From Ignavibacteria bacterium (GTDB taxonomy: Bacteria; Bacteroidota; Ignavibacteria; Kapaibacteriales; UBA2268), in assembly GCA_026417135.1 (NCBI GenBank), contig JAOADV010000008.1:1-64000 (forward strand): a stretch of DNA of 64,000 bases, written 5' to 3'. The notes under the pieces were generated by a model. It was not told where the DNA came from. It did no database searches and saw only the letters and a program-made list of their open reading frames with translations. Positions 16,810 to 25,581 of this stretch are shown in pieces. Numbering within the stretch: the stretch's first letter is position 1; each line of letters opens with the position of its first letter. The position numbers and the translations under genes were made by a program.

Positions 16810-18014
16810 TGGAAAAAAATTACTTGAATTTAAAGTTAGTTTTTATTATTATAGTGTTTCCATACTATCTTTTTTCGACACCTGATTTAGCCTTGTGGAC
16901 TGGAAATCGATGTAGCAAGTGTCATATTAATCCACAAGGCGGAGGGCTACGGACTGATTTTGGATGGAAATTTCTGCGAGATGCTTCGCATTTCCCTATT
17001 GGAAATGAAGAGATAAAAAAGATTTATCAACTTTTTGATAAAGAAAAACACGCCTTCGACGTCGAAATTCAAGATAAAAAAGATACTCTACATTTTGAGA
17101 ATTCCTTTTCTTTTGGTTTCGATTTTCGATTTCAATCTACAAGGTCACATCGAACTGAACTTGCAAAAAGAAAGTATTATCCAATGGAGGCAAACTTTTA
17201 CCTTGGTTTCAAACCGTCCGAAATGTTAAGTGTTAATGGACAATATAACTTAGGCAAAATTGTGTTTCAAGGGCAAGATAATTGGACCGCTTCGATAAAT
17301 CTTAATCTATCCGAGATTTTGCCATCCATACAAATTGGGAAGTTTCAACCCTCGTTTGGGATTCGCGATTGCGATATGACCATTTTCGATAGAAGAATTG
17401 CCTCTATTGACTACACGGTTTCTCTTTTCCCCCCCGATTATTCTGAATTTGGTATAGAGTTGTCTTATCGCAAATTTGAACTTTTCGAAGTTTTTTTGGG
17501 AGCCTTCGATTCTCGTTACCTTTCCCAAGTTACAATTTTTGGAGACCAACCGATAGTCGTGAAACACAATCCTACATTTAATTCTAAGCTAATCTTTTAT
17601 CCACCATTGGATGATATGCCGATTGTTTACTCATTTCTTGGTTCCTCTGCACTTATTAATGGAAACTTCCTTTACTCAAGTTCTTTTCTTGGATTTCTGA
17701 TTTTTGAAAGGCTGTCTTTGTTTATCGAGTATGCGCATTCGCGATTAAAAGATTTGAGAACAACTAACAACGTAATTCTAAAGATACACTACTTTCCATA
17801 TCGGGGCATAATACCTTATGGGAGATTCGAGGTCGGAACTACAAAATTGAGCATTACCCCCCAAAATGTGTGGACTTTGAAAAATACATCTGCACTAATT
17901 GGAATAAAATATTTCCCAATTCCATACTTGGAAGCAAACGTGGAGTATCGATATTTCAGTGGAGAAGAAAATCGTTCGACCCGCTGGGCTTTTCAAATAC
18001 ACATTTACTATTGA
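16806..18014 (+). CDS. Outer-membrane beta-barrel protein with N-terminal CxxCH haem site
   Basis: This 402-residue protein is coupled to the cytochrome gene (ATGATG over the stop; either ATG may be used). The signal peptide runs to about residue 25. CSKCH at 36-40 is followed at once by INPQGGGLRTDFG. From about residue 75 the protein is a run of amphipathic, aromatic-bounded strands (FSFGFDFRFQS, MEANFYLGFKP, LEANVEYRYFSG) ending in AFQIHIYY, as expected of an outer-membrane barrel. One haem site fused in front of a porin is the layout of the Fe(II)-oxidising protein Cyc2, but similar CxxCHxNPxGGG porins of unknown role also occur. Electron exchange across the outer membrane is an inference. 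Confidence 0.8.
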   Translation: MMEKNYLNLKLVFIIIVFPYYLFSTPDLALWTGNRCSKCHINPQGGGLRTDFGWKFLRDASHFPIGNEEIKKIYQLFDKEKHAFDVEIQDKKDTLHFENSFSFGFDFRFQSTRSHRTELAKRKYYPMEANFYLGFKPSEMLSVNGQYNLGKIVFQGQDNWTASINLNLSEILPSIQIGKFQPSFGIRDCDMTIFDRRIASIDYTVSLFPPDYSEFGIELSYRKFELFEVFLGAFDSRYLSQVTIFGDQPIVVKHNPTFNSKLIFYPPLDDMPIVYSFLGSSALINGNFLYSSSFLGFLIFERLSLFIEYAHSRLKDLRTTNNVILKIHYFPYRGIIPYGRFEVGTTKLSITPQNVWTLKNTSALIGIKYFPIPYLEANVEYRYFSGEENRSTRWAFQIHIYY

Positions 18015-18086
18015 GCCAACAGGCGGATTCGAACCGCCGACCTGCTCATTACGAGTGAGCTGCTCTACCTGCTGAGCTATGTTGGC
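18014..18086 (-). tRNA. tRNA-Thr (anticodon CGT)
   Basis: The minus strand folds into a full cloverleaf of 73 bases. The acceptor stem is GCCAACA/TGTTGGC, the D arm is GCTC/GAGC, the anticodon stem is GCTCA/TGAGC with loop CTCGTAA giving anticodon CGT, and the T arm is GGCGG-TTCGAAT-CCGCC. CCA is not encoded. Its 3' end touches the stop codon of the convergent haem-porin gene. Confidence 0.95.
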
Positions 18087-18255
18087 GCTTCGTACGCAAA
18101 ATTATGAAATTTCCCAGAAACCCAATCCATTGAATACTATAAATTTATAAATATTTTATTTTCGACGATTCAAATACTCTACTAAATTTTCTTTATTATA
18201 ATAATTAACAAATGGTTTTGTTAGCTTTGTAATTTTACTTTTAAATGGTAAAATT

Positions 18256-18590
18256 ATGAAATTGCCAATCCAAATTACTTTCTCTGTTATCCTTTCCCCA
18301 CTTTTGCCTTATTGCTCGATGTAAACTTATTGCAGACGCAAGTTCGACTTCCATCTTCTCCAGACCCAAAACCTAAGCGTAAAGGGACGAAGGGGAAATT
18401 TAGCGATAAAAATAAAAAAATAGTTATCGAATGCAAATATGATAGAGCTCTGAGTTGTATCGAAAATCGAACAATTGTTATTAAGGATAATAAAATGCTA
18501 GTATGAAGACGCATACGACTTTGTTTGTGGTATTTCTGAATTTAAATTTAATATATTGACGCAAATGGCAATGAATATTGGGAAGATTAA
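18256..18590 (+). pseudogene. Decayed WG-repeat protein gene
   Basis: No single frame is open, but pieces of WG repeats appear in order in shifting frames. First is a signal-like start at 18256 (MKLPIQITFSVIL, stopped at 18322). Then come DKNKKIVIECKYDRALS at about 18400-18460, YEDAYDFVCGISEFKFN at about 18505-18555, and YIDANGNEYWED ending in TAA at 18588-18590. These match WG-repeat grammar (YIDxxGxxVI...YDxAxxFxEGxAxVKxN), as in the intact gene at 38785-39903. At least three frame changes are needed, so the gene is dead. Confidence 0.6.
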
Positions 18591-18777
18591 AGCTTAGATA
18601 TTTTAAAAAATTTAAAATTAATCAAAGACTTATCTATTCGAAAAATTTGTTCCTTTGAAATATTTAGATTACATCAGTTCGCAATTCTTTCAACTAATTG
18701 TTGGAAATTTAATGGGAAAAATTTTAAATCACCTAAATTCCCCTATTTTGAAAAGTAGTGCGTTTTTAAATAAAAAA

Positions 18778-19146
18778 ATGAAAAAAGTATTTGTCCAAAT
18801 CACGTTTGTTTTATTATCGGTTCTTTTAGCAAGCATTTTGTTTGCCGACACAACTGATTTCTCTGTTCACGTAACAAGAAAGGCGCAAGACCTTTACAAA
18901 GTTGAAGGAACTAAAATCTATATTAAAACTCGCTTTTGCTACGAATACTGTTATTACCAAGAGGCTTTATTGAAGTATTGGGGTTATAGTTATGATAAAG
19001 GGAAATTGATATTTAAAGGTGGGCAAGAATACGATGTAGAGGAGGTTTTCGAAGGAATTGAAGTAAGTTATGGAACTGTTGCACTAACAAATTATGGCCA
19101 ACTTGTCAAAATCAAACTTATTCTCGTCCCAACGGAACTAAGATAA
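18778..19146 (+). CDS. Small exported protein of unknown function
   Basis: The chosen ATG (MKKVFVQ) gives 122 residues with a clean signal peptide ending near residue 23 (ILFADT). The frame is open further upstream, but those codons would bury the signal. The mature part has a CYEYC motif and a predicted beta-rich C terminus. I recognise no family. It faces a hairpin terminator shared with the RRM gene. Confidence 0.6.
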   Translation: MKKVFVQITFVLLSVLLASILFADTTDFSVHVTRKAQDLYKVEGTKIYIKTRFCYEYCYYQEALLKYWGYSYDKGKLIFKGGQEYDVEEVFEGIEVSYGTVALTNYGQLVKIKLILVPTELR

Positions 19147-19157
19147 TTTATAAAAAA

Positions 19158-19179
19158 GGCTGTTCCGAAAGGAACAGCC
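19158..19179 (-). terminator. Hairpin terminator between convergent genes
   Basis: This is a perfect 9-base-pair stem (GGCTGTTCC/GGAACAGCC) closed by a GAAA tetraloop. Read on the minus strand it is followed by a T run (TTTTTT), so it chiefly ends the RRM-protein transcript. It may also act on the plus strand. Confidence 0.8.
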
Positions 19180-19204
19180 TCAAAATTCTACCCCAAGAAC
19201 TCTA

Positions 19205-19504
19205 TTAATATCGGTCTTGGTAATTTCGTGTGTTATTGGAACGCGAGAAATTCCTTTGCTGTCGTTCTTGCTGTTTCGCCTCGTTTACCAAAATATTGCG
19301 TCCGCCAAATTCTTTTCCATTCAGTTCTTCGATTGCTTTTTTCCCGCTTTCTTTACTCATTTCGACGAACCCGAAGCCACGAGACCGACCAGTTTGCCTA
19401 TCCCGTACAATTCGACAAGATTCAACTTCCCCATATTGGGAAAAGAGAGCTTTCAGTTCCTCCGCAGTAGTCGAGAAACTGAGATTTCCAACATAGATAT
19501 TCAT
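19205..19504 (-). CDS. RRM RNA-binding protein (cold-inducible/Rbp type)
   Basis: The chosen ATG at 19504 gives 99 residues, with GAGG 8 bases upstream; the frame extends into the leader but the RRM starts here. A single RRM covers residues 1-80: RNP2 MNIYVGNLSF, RNP1 SRGFGFVEM, and a GxxILVNEA end. A short basic, Arg/Asn/Gln-rich tail follows. Proteins of this kind in cyanobacteria and Bacteroidota bind RNA and are often cold-induced. The roughly 80-base leader from the promoter at 19586-19614 would allow post-transcriptional control. Confidence 0.92.
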   Translation of the reverse strand: MNIYVGNLSFSTTAEELKALFSQYGEVESCRIVRDRQTGRSRGFGFVEMSKESGKKAIEELNGKEFGGRNILVNEAKQQERQQRNFSRSNNTRNYQDRY

Positions 19505-19585
19505 AAAAAGAACCTCAAATAAGTAATACAAAAACCAAAATCCAACACGGACTTTAATTAAATAAAGCCAGGGTTGAATCGATAA

Positions 19586-19614
19586 CAAAATTAAACAAAA
19601 AATTTTATTTACAA
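19586..19614 (-). promoter_or_regulatory. Bacteroidetes-type promoter of the RRM protein gene
   Basis: Read on the minus strand: TTG, 18 bases, then TAATTTTG. Spacing and sequence fit the Bacteroidetes consensus. It leaves a 5' leader of roughly 75-80 bases before the ATG at 19504. Confidence 0.55.
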
Positions 19615-19667
19615 ACAACTTATTGAGGAATATTTGAACTTTATTATGAATTTTCTTTAAAAATTAT

Positions 19668-19675
19668 TATTTTTG
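19668..19675 (+). promoter_or_regulatory. -7 element TATTTTTG of the tRNA-His gene
   Basis: This exact TAnnTTTG element ends 13 bases before the tRNA 5' end, a sensible distance for a short 5' leader. No clear -33 TTG is at the expected distance. Confidence 0.5.
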
Positions 19676-19688
19676 CACTCTAATTGAT

Positions 19689-19763
19689 GGCGAGCTTAGC
19701 TCAGCTGGATAGAGCATCAGATTGTGGCTCTGAGGGTCGCGGGTTCGAGTCCCGTAGCTCGCC
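19689..19763 (+). tRNA. tRNA-His (anticodon GTG)
   Basis: This is a complete cloverleaf. It has the extra 5' G (G-1) opposite C73 that marks tRNA-His, acceptor GCGAGCT/AGCTCGC, anticodon stem TCAGA/TCTGA with loop TTGTGGC giving GTG, and T arm CGGG-TTCGAGT-CCCG. A full CCA is not encoded (CAA follows C73). Confidence 0.95.
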
Positions 19764-19897
19764 CAAGTTAATTTTTCCAACTTATTCGTCAAAATTCTTT
19801 TGTGAAAACATTTATCACTTTGAATTTAAAGTATTGTCGTTACGGGTTTTGTGTATTTAATTAACTTTGTGTTTATTGCATTGGGAGGACTTTCAAG

Positions 19898-20575
19898 ATG
19901 GCTATCTTCGACAGTGAAGCAGAAAATTACGACTTGTGGTACACAAGCAAACTTGGTTCCTTTGTTGATGAAATTGAAACAAATGTTGTTTTAGAGCTTC
20001 TTGAACCTTCGAGCGGAATGAAAGTTCTCGACGTAGGTTGCGGGACTGGGAATTTTTCGCTTAAACTGGCTAAATTGAAATGTATAGTAACTGGAATCGA
20101 TATTTCAACTAAAATGTTGGAAATTGCCCAGCATAAGGCTAAGAAAGAAAACTTGAACATTGAATTTTTAAATGGAAACGCAGAGAACTTACCTTTCGAA
20201 GATAACTTTTTCGATTCAGCCCTTTCTGTCGCTACATTTGAATTTATCGACAACCCGCAAAAGGCTTTGAACGAGATATTTCGCGTTACAAAACCAAATG
20301 GGAAAATTGTGATTGGCTTTATTAATCGGCAAAGTCTTTGGGGGGAATTATATTCAAGCGAAGAATTTCGTAAAAACACAATTTTTAAATATGCAAAATT
20401 TTTTACGCCCGACGAGATTATAAACATTCGAAAAAAAGAGTTTATAAGACTTAAGGAAGCTTTGTTTATTCCCCCAGATATTCGCGAAGAAGATATATCA
20501 TCGCTGGCGGAAGAAAGATACAAAAAAATAAATAAACCGGGGTTTTTCGTAGGGTTATGGAAAAAAATATCATAA
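19898..20575 (+). CDS. Class I SAM-dependent methyltransferase (UbiE/Methyltransf_11 type)
   Basis: This 225-residue protein has a good Shine-Dalgarno (GGGAGG) before its ATG. Motif I is KVLDVGCGTGNF at about residues 44-55, the acidic residue lies in VTGIDIS, and the acceptor region is FDSALSVATFEFID followed by NEIFRVTKPNGKIVIGF. The substrate is unknown. The gene for the thiamine-binding-type protein overlaps its last 19 bases, so the two are one operon. Confidence 0.85.
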   Translation: MAIFDSEAENYDLWYTSKLGSFVDEIETNVVLELLEPSSGMKVLDVGCGTGNFSLKLAKLKCIVTGIDISTKMLEIAQHKAKKENLNIEFLNGNAENLPFEDNFFDSALSVATFEFIDNPQKALNEIFRVTKPNGKIVIGFINRQSLWGELYSSEEFRKNTIFKYAKFFTPDEIINIRKKEFIRLKEALFIPPDIREEDISSLAEERYKKINKPGFFVGLWKKIS

Positions 20576-20811
20576 CTTGTGAAATTTCATTCTTGCCCCT
20601 TTTAACGACAGAGGTCAACCGATATGTCGGTGAAGTCGTTAACATTATCGCAAAATTTGGCTTGAAACACGAAGTCGGATTGATTTCGACCATAGTCGAA
20701 GGTAGCCCCGAAAGTGTTTACGATTTACTTAAGGAGATTTCGCTGCGAATGGGGATAAAAGTGAAGTATTCGATGATAATCAAGGTTTCGAACTTTTGTG
20801 GCTGTGAGTAA
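20557..20811 (+). CDS. Thiamine-binding (MTH1187/YqgV) family protein
   Basis: This small ferredoxin-like-fold protein has 84 residues. The pattern fits the family (PF01910): CEISFLPL at the start, a helix with YVGEVVNII, GLKHEVGLISTIVEGSPESVY, and a final strand KVKYSMIIKVS. Members bind thiamine or related ligands, mostly with unknown cell roles. The ATG lies inside the upstream methyltransferase gene, so translation is coupled. Confidence 0.8.
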   Translation: MEKNIITCEISFLPLLTTEVNRYVGEVVNIIAKFGLKHEVGLISTIVEGSPESVYDLLKEISLRMGIKVKYSMIIKVSNFCGCE

Positions 20812-20830
20812 AAGTATCGAGTTAAAAAGC

Positions 20831-21751
20831 TTAGAGCTGTAAATAACTTTCAAAGGGTGATAATCTTTCTTTAATCAAGTTTTGGTAAGTTATTAATCCT
20901 TGAATTACGGAGGAGAATTTAATCATTAATATTGCTTCGCTTAAAGATTGCTGTAATCCCAGATACTTTGGTTCCTTATGAGCGATATCCTTAATTAAGC
21001 TCAATGGATAGTTGAAAATTTTGGCAATTTTCAAGCCAAACTCAAAAAGGCTAACCCAATCATTCCCACCAAAGTGAAACAAACCGTAGGCATTTTTGTC
21101 GATTACCTTCATAACGCCCCAAGCAACATCTTCGGCGAAAACTGGGTTAGTAAGAACATTTGAAGGTAATTCGATTGTCTGCCCTTCTTTAAGTTGGTCA
21201 AGAATATTTTGGACAAAGTCCTTTCGACCATTGCCATTGACGCCATATACCAAAGGCAATCTAATAATCGTGTATTTAGTTAAATTTACGCTAATTGTAT
21301 TTTCTGCAGCTAATTTTGTTTTTCCAATGTAGTTGCAAGGCTCAACCCGATTATCTTCACGGCAAAAACCAATTTTTCCATTGAATATGCTTTCGCAAGA
21401 AAATGTTATAAGATGAGAGTCGAGAATCTTGGAAATAGAAACTAAATGCTCGACTAAGCTTACATTTAATGCCCAGCATAGCTGTTTCTGGGTTTTACAA
21501 ATTTCTGGATTAGAAATGCCACTTGCATTAATTATTACTTCTGGTTTTTCGGCAAGAATCGTTTTCCGGAGTGCCTTAAAATCGCTGGATGCAATTTCGT
21601 GGTTAACAACGTTGTTGTGTGAATAAAGGCTTTTGGTGCTCGATGAAAAAGAGATTTGGTGTTCAGTTTCTCTGCTAAGCATTTCGAGTATTGCCTCGCC
21701 GACGAGCCCAGTTCCGCCTATTATAAATATTTTTTTACTTGGTCCAAACAA
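20831..21751 (-). CDS. NAD(P)-dependent sugar reductase/epimerase (RmlD-like)
   Basis: This 306-residue protein has the Rossmann motif GGTGLVG near residues 12-18 and the extended-SDR pair in YIGKTKLAAE (Tyr...Lys). INASGISNPE and a C-terminal substrate-binding part resemble dTDP-4-dehydrorhamnose reductases. No other rhamnose or nucleotide-sugar genes are next to it, so the substrate stays open. It lies 13 bases downstream of mnmG, on the same strand. Confidence 0.8.
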   Translation of the reverse strand: MFGPSKKIFIIGGTGLVGEAILEMLSRETEHQISFSSSTKSLYSHNNVVNHEIASSDFKALRKTILAEKPEVIINASGISNPEICKTQKQLCWALNVSLVEHLVSISKILDSHLITFSCESIFNGKIGFCREDNRVEPCNYIGKTKLAAENTISVNLTKYTIIRLPLVYGVNGNGRKDFVQNILDQLKEGQTIELPSNVLTNPVFAEDVAWGVMKVIDKNAYGLFHFGGNDWVSLFEFGLKIAKIFNYPLSLIKDIAHKEPKYLGLQQSLSEAILMIKFSSVIQGLITYQNLIKERLSPFESYLQL

Positions 21752-21764
21752 TTTTTTATTCCTT

Positions 21765-23627
21765 TTATTGCAGATAAAGTGCTAAAATCGTGATATCGGA
21801 AGCAGAGACTCCCGGTATGCGGGATGCCTGCCCGAGCGAGATTGGACGAATGACAGATAGTTTTTCTCTCGCTTCTTTCGATAGTGAATTGACTTTCCAA
21901 AAGTCAAAATTTTCGGGTATGCGTTTATTTTCGCTTTGAAGGAACAGTTCAATTTCCTTGCGTTGCCGTTCAAGATATCCTTCGTATCTAATTTCAACTT
22001 GTAATTTCTGGGTAAGCTCTGGATATCTTTTGAGAAGCGAAAGATTGCCATTTGGTGAATTAATTATTTGGAGGACTTCTTCCAACTTCACGTTGCTGCG
22101 TTTTGCAATGTAATGTAAGTCAACGGTTGTATCTACTGGGGTTTCGCCAACCTCGCAAAGATAATTATTTATCTCATCTGGTTGAATCTTGTATTGTTTC
22201 GATTCAGAATATGCAGACTTAAGAATTTCCATCTTACGGAGATGTTTTTCATATTCTTGTGTCGAAATTAATCCAAATTTGTAACCATAATGTAAAAGTC
22301 TTTCGTCGGCGTTATCTTGTCTTAAAAGTAACCTATATTCGGCAAGCGAGGTAAAGATTCTATAAGGTTCGAGTGGTGCCTTGTTTACGAGGTCATCGAT
22401 TAATACTCCAATGTATCCTTCGCTACGTTTAAGGATGAATGGTTCTTCACCACGATGACGCAGAACTGCATTTATACCGGCAATAATTCCTTGGGCGCCA
22501 GCTTCCTCGTAGCCAGAGGTTCCGTTAATTTGACCAGCAAAGAATAATCCTTCGACTGCCTTAGTTTCTAATGTTAACTTCAGCTGATGAGGGAAGAAAA
22601 AGTCGTATTCGATAGCATAACCCGGACGAATTAGCTCTGCACGCTCTAATCCTGGTATGGTTCTTAGCCCATTGATTTGAACATCTTCGGGCAAACTTGT
22701 CGAAAAACCATTGACGTAAATTGAATTAGTAAACAAGCCTTCGGGTTCGAGCAATATCTTATGAGAGCTTTTATCGGCGAATCGATTAACTTTGTCTTCT
22801 ATTGATGGGCAATACCTTGGTCCAGTGCCTTTAATTCTTCCAGTAAACATTGGGGATTGGTCGAAACCTGTTTGCAGAACTTGATGTGTCGTTTCGTTGG
22901 TAGCAGTCGACCAACAAACAATGCGATTTTTTACCTTTTTTGTGTTTCTATGGAAAGGAATGGGAGGTTCGTCGCCGGGCGAAATTTCGAGTTTAGAAAA
23001 GTCGATACTATCTTTCCATATTCGCGGGGGAGTTCCCGTCTTGAGTCTCCCTGTTTGCAAACCATAGGTGGAAAGCAAATCGGAAAGATATTTTGTTGGT
23101 GGTTCATTAAAGCGGCCCCCGGGAGTTGATTTCAATCCAGTCCACATTACTCCATTTAAAAAAGTTCCAGCACAAAGTATCACATTATTCGCATAAAGGT
23201 ATTCCGAACCGAGGGTTTCGACCCCAAGAACTTTGTCTTTATCTATCAGTATTTGTTTAACAGTGGTTTCGATAATAGTCAAATTTTTCTGCTCGGAAAG
23301 AAGTTGTAATGCGTATATAGGATAAAGGTCCTTGTCAATTTGGCATCTTGGGGACCACACTGCGTAGCCTTTGGAACGGTTAAGCATTTTGAAATGGATA
23401 CCAGCTCTGTCCGCTAAGATGCCCATAGCTCCACCAAGAGCATCGATTTCTTTTACAAGGTGGCCCTTTGCCGTCCCTCCAATTGATGGATTACAAGAGG
23501 GTCTGCCCAATGTATGCTTATTCATAGTTAGCAAAGCCACTTTACAACCCATACGACTCGAGACATAAGAAGCCTCGATTCCAGCATGTCCGCCGCCGAT
23601 AACTATGATATCGAAATACTTATCCAT
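21765..23627 (-). CDS. mnmG: tRNA uridine-5-carboxymethylaminomethyl modification enzyme MnmG (GidA)
   Basis: This is a full-length 620-residue protein. The N-terminal FAD site is [14 protein letters not shown], followed by [34 protein letters not shown] (with a conserved Cys), LKTGTPPRI, the second FAD region [27 protein letters not shown]-like [17 protein letters not shown], and the C-terminal helical domain ending in [13 protein letters not shown]. With MnmE it modifies U34 of certain tRNAs. mnmE is not in the window. Confidence 0.98.
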   Translation of the reverse strand: MDKYFDIIVIGGGHAGIEASYVSSRMGCKVALLTMNKHTLGRPSCNPSIGGTAKGHLVKEIDALGGAMGILADRAGIHFKMLNRSKGYAVWSPRCQIDKDLYPIYALQLLSEQKNLTIIETTVKQILIDKDKVLGVETLGSEYLYANNVILCAGTFLNGVMWTGLKSTPGGRFNEPPTKYLSDLLSTYGLQTGRLKTGTPPRIWKDSIDFSKLEISPGDEPPIPFHRNTKKVKNRIVCWSTATNETTHQVLQTGFDQSPMFTGRIKGTGPRYCPSIEDKVNRFADKSSHKILLEPEGLFTNSIYVNGFSTSLPEDVQINGLRTIPGLERAELIRPGYAIEYDFFFPHQLKLTLETKAVEGLFFAGQINGTSGYEEAGAQGIIAGINAVLRHRGEEPFILKRSEGYIGVLIDDLVNKAPLEPYRIFTSLAEYRLLLRQDNADERLLHYGYKFGLISTQEYEKHLRKMEILKSAYSESKQYKIQPDEINNYLCEVGETPVDTTVDLHYIAKRSNVKLEEVLQIINSPNGNLSLLKRYPELTQKLQVEIRYEGYLERQRKEIELFLQSENKRIPENFDFWKVNSLSKEAREKLSVIRPISLGQASRIPGVSASDITILALYLQ

Positions 23628-24050
23628 TTACTTAAATGATTTAGATAAAGTTAGACGATTGAGCTTAATATTATTGAAAATTGCTTGAAGTCATTATCTT
23701 TCTAAATTCAATTAAAATCTCGAATGAATTCGATTTGATTGATAAATTTTGCAAAAAAAACTAATGTAAATCGAAAAATATATACTTGTTTTGCGCCCAA
23801 GAAATCATGCTCGAAAACTAAAAACGAAATAAGCTAATCACCACAAAATGTTTCTTTGTAAAGAAACCAATATGACTTCTATGTATTGGATACTTCTTTT
23901 GGTTTCAAATTATCATTCGGGGAACAAGTTTTGGAAGGACTTTAAAAGTTTATTAAACAAACTCGGACAGAAAATACTTGATTTCAAAAGTAGTTCGGAC
24001 CAGCCTTTTTTCGAGAAAAAATAAAAAGTCGTAAAAATTTTAGAAAAAAA
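23628..24050. other. Divergent intergenic region between mnmG and mraZ
   Basis: No gene is seen. A small perfect inverted repeat (GTTTCTTT-GT-AAAGAAAC) lies at 23850-23867 without a following T run on the plus strand. The mnmG promoter must be here, but I find no exact consensus for it. Confidence 0.5.
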
Positions 24051-24080
24051 TTTGGAAATAAAATTTTTTGTTTAATTTTG
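24051..24080 (+). promoter_or_regulatory. Bacteroidetes-type promoter of mraZ-rsmH
   Basis: TTTG at 24051-24054, 18 bases, then TAATTTTG at 24073-24080. Just downstream is a direct run of short repeats (GTGGATGAAAGTGGAAAG at 24082-24099, GTGGTGAAAGGTGG at 24124-24137). In other bacteria MraZ binds TGGGN-type tandem repeats before its own gene, so these could be its operator, though they do not match that consensus closely. Confidence 0.6.
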
Positions 24081-24138
24081 TAGTGGATGAAAGTGGAAAG
24101 ATTTCCCAAAAAAGATATAAAAAGTGGTGAAAGGTGGT

Positions 24139-24627
24139 ATGACTTTTTTTCAAGGTAGCGAAGAATATACAATAGACAACAAAGGCAGAGTGGTAATACC
24201 ACCTTATATGAGGCGCTCTTTAAGTCCAGATGCTCGGGATACCTTTACTTTCACTCGTGGTTTTCGGAAGTTTATTTTGGCATACCCAATCGACCAATGG
24301 AAAAAAATTCAAAATAAATTGATGGAGTTGAACCCCTTTAATTTTGAAAACGATAAGATTATTACTTTCTTCACTATGTTTTGCAAAGAGGTTAGCTTAG
24401 ATGCTCAAAATAGATTACTGATTCCAAAGGAATTATTAAGCTACGCAGAAATTTCTACAAAAGTCTTGATTGTTGGAAAGGTGGACCATATCGAATTTTG
24501 GAACCCAGATGAATTCGCAAAGGTTTACAGTTTCGAACCAGATGAATATGCTAAAATTTTCGAGAAAGTTCTTGGAGCTGGTTATTATTTAGGTTCGAAT
24601 CTGAATGGCAACGAATCATCATCTTGA
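24139..24627 (+). CDS. mraZ: MraZ, transcriptional regulator of the division cluster
   Basis: The chosen ATG gives 162 residues; two GTG codons 5 and 4 codons earlier are possible but only the ATG start fits the family. The first MraZ/AbrB-like repeat is GSEEYTIDNKGRVVIPPYMR. The second is EVSLDAQNRLLIPKELL, near residue 85. MraZ forms ring-shaped oligomers, binds upstream of its own operon and associates with the nucleoid. rsmH follows after 9 bases. Confidence 0.95.
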   Translation: MTFFQGSEEYTIDNKGRVVIPPYMRRSLSPDARDTFTFTRGFRKFILAYPIDQWKKIQNKLMELNPFNFENDKIITFFTMFCKEVSLDAQNRLLIPKELLSYAEISTKVLIVGKVDHIEFWNPDEFAKVYSFEPDEYAKIFEKVLGAGYYLGSNLNGNESSS

Positions 24628-24636
24628 TGTTGTCCG

Positions 24637-25581
24637 ATGTCCGACGAGTCGCAAAGTTTTTTTCATATACCAGTTCTTTTAAAAGAAGCTGTTGAAATAT
24701 TAGTTACAAAGCCCGATGGAATATATGTCGATGGAACAATTGGCGGGGGTGGACATAGCGAGGAAATATTAAGAAGGTTAAATAAAAATGGGAGGTTATT
24801 TGGCTTTGATAAAGACGAGGAAGCAATTAATTTTTGTCGCGAAAAGTTCAAGACTGAGCTTGAACGAGGGGGACGTTCGAGACTTGAACTTTTCAATGCT
24901 TGCTTTAGCTTGGCATGCAGTATAACGAAAGGAAAGGGGCGATGGACTGGCTTCCTTCTCGACCTTGGGGTTTCTTCGCGGCAGCTCGATGAGGGCTGCC
25001 GTGGTTTTTCCTATCGGTTCGATGCAAGTCTGGATTTACGTTTTTCGCAAGTTGGTTCTACTGCCGAAGAACTTGTTAATTCTTTAGCTGAAAATGAATT
25101 GACATCCATCTTTCTTAAGTTTGGCGAAGAACCGTTTTCCCGCAAAATTGCAAGAAAAATTATCGAAAGACGCAAATTCAAACCAATAAAGACAACCTTC
25201 GAATTGGCTCAAATAGTTGAAGATGTCGTACCAAAGCCAATTTTGAAGAAGTCACTTTCACGAATTTTCCAAGCATTGCGTATAGTTGTAAACGACGAGC
25301 TTGCTGTATTAGAGAAGGGTCTTAATTCTGCGCTTGGATGTATGGAAAACGGTGGCCGAATTGTTGTTATTTCTTACCATTCGCTCGAAGATAGAATTGT
25401 AAAAAACTTTTTCAAAAAATATTCACTTGAAGCATTTAAAGGCGAAGAGTTCGAAACTAAATTGAACATTCTAACTAAAAAACCAAAAAGGCCTAATGTG
25501 GAAGAAATAAAATCGAACCCAAGGTCAAGAAGTGCTAAACTTCGAGCGGCAGAAGTGATAAGGAATTTATACAAAAATTAG
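24637..25581 (+). CDS. rsmH: 16S rRNA (cytosine1402-N4)-methyltransferase RsmH (MraW)
   Basis: This 314-residue protein has the full family pattern: FHIPVLLKEAVEIL at the start, SAM motif YVDGTIGGGGHSEEIL, LLDLGVSSRQLD, GFSYRFDASLDLRF, TFELAQIVE, RIFQALRIVVNDEL, and VVISYHSLEDRIVK. It methylates C1402 in the ribosomal decoding site. Usually ftsL, ftsI and mur genes follow. Here the next gene is on the opposite strand and overlaps the rsmH 3' end by 15 bases. Confidence 0.97.
   Translation: MSDESQSFFHIPVLLKEAVEILVTKPDGIYVDGTIGGGGHSEEILRRLNKNGRLFGFDKDEEAINFCREKFKTELERGGRSRLELFNACFSLACSITKGKGRWTGFLLDLGVSSRQLDEGCRGFSYRFDASLDLRFSQVGSTAEELVNSLAENELTSIFLKFGEEPFSRKIARKIIERRKFKPIKTTFELAQIVEDVVPKPILKKSLSRIFQALRIVVNDELAVLEKGLNSALGCMENGGRIVVISYHSLEDRIVKNFFKKYSLEAFKGEEFETKLNILTKKPKRPNVEEIKSNPRSRSAKLRAAEVIRNLYKN

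Noticed and set aside
18287-18514. Minus-strand open frame of 75 codons
   Set aside because: It is antisense to the WG-repeat remnant, shows no ribosome site or domain, and its composition fits a shadow frame.
19205-19618. 137-residue form of the RRM protein
   Set aside because: The extra 38 residues lie in the leader and overlap a promoter at 19586-19614. The RRM starts exactly at the ATG at 19504, which has a ribosome site.
23850-23867. Perfect inverted repeat as a terminator or operator
   Set aside because: GTTTCTTT-GT-AAAGAAAC has no T run on the plus strand and lies between divergent genes, where a terminator is not needed. An operator role has no supporting evidence.
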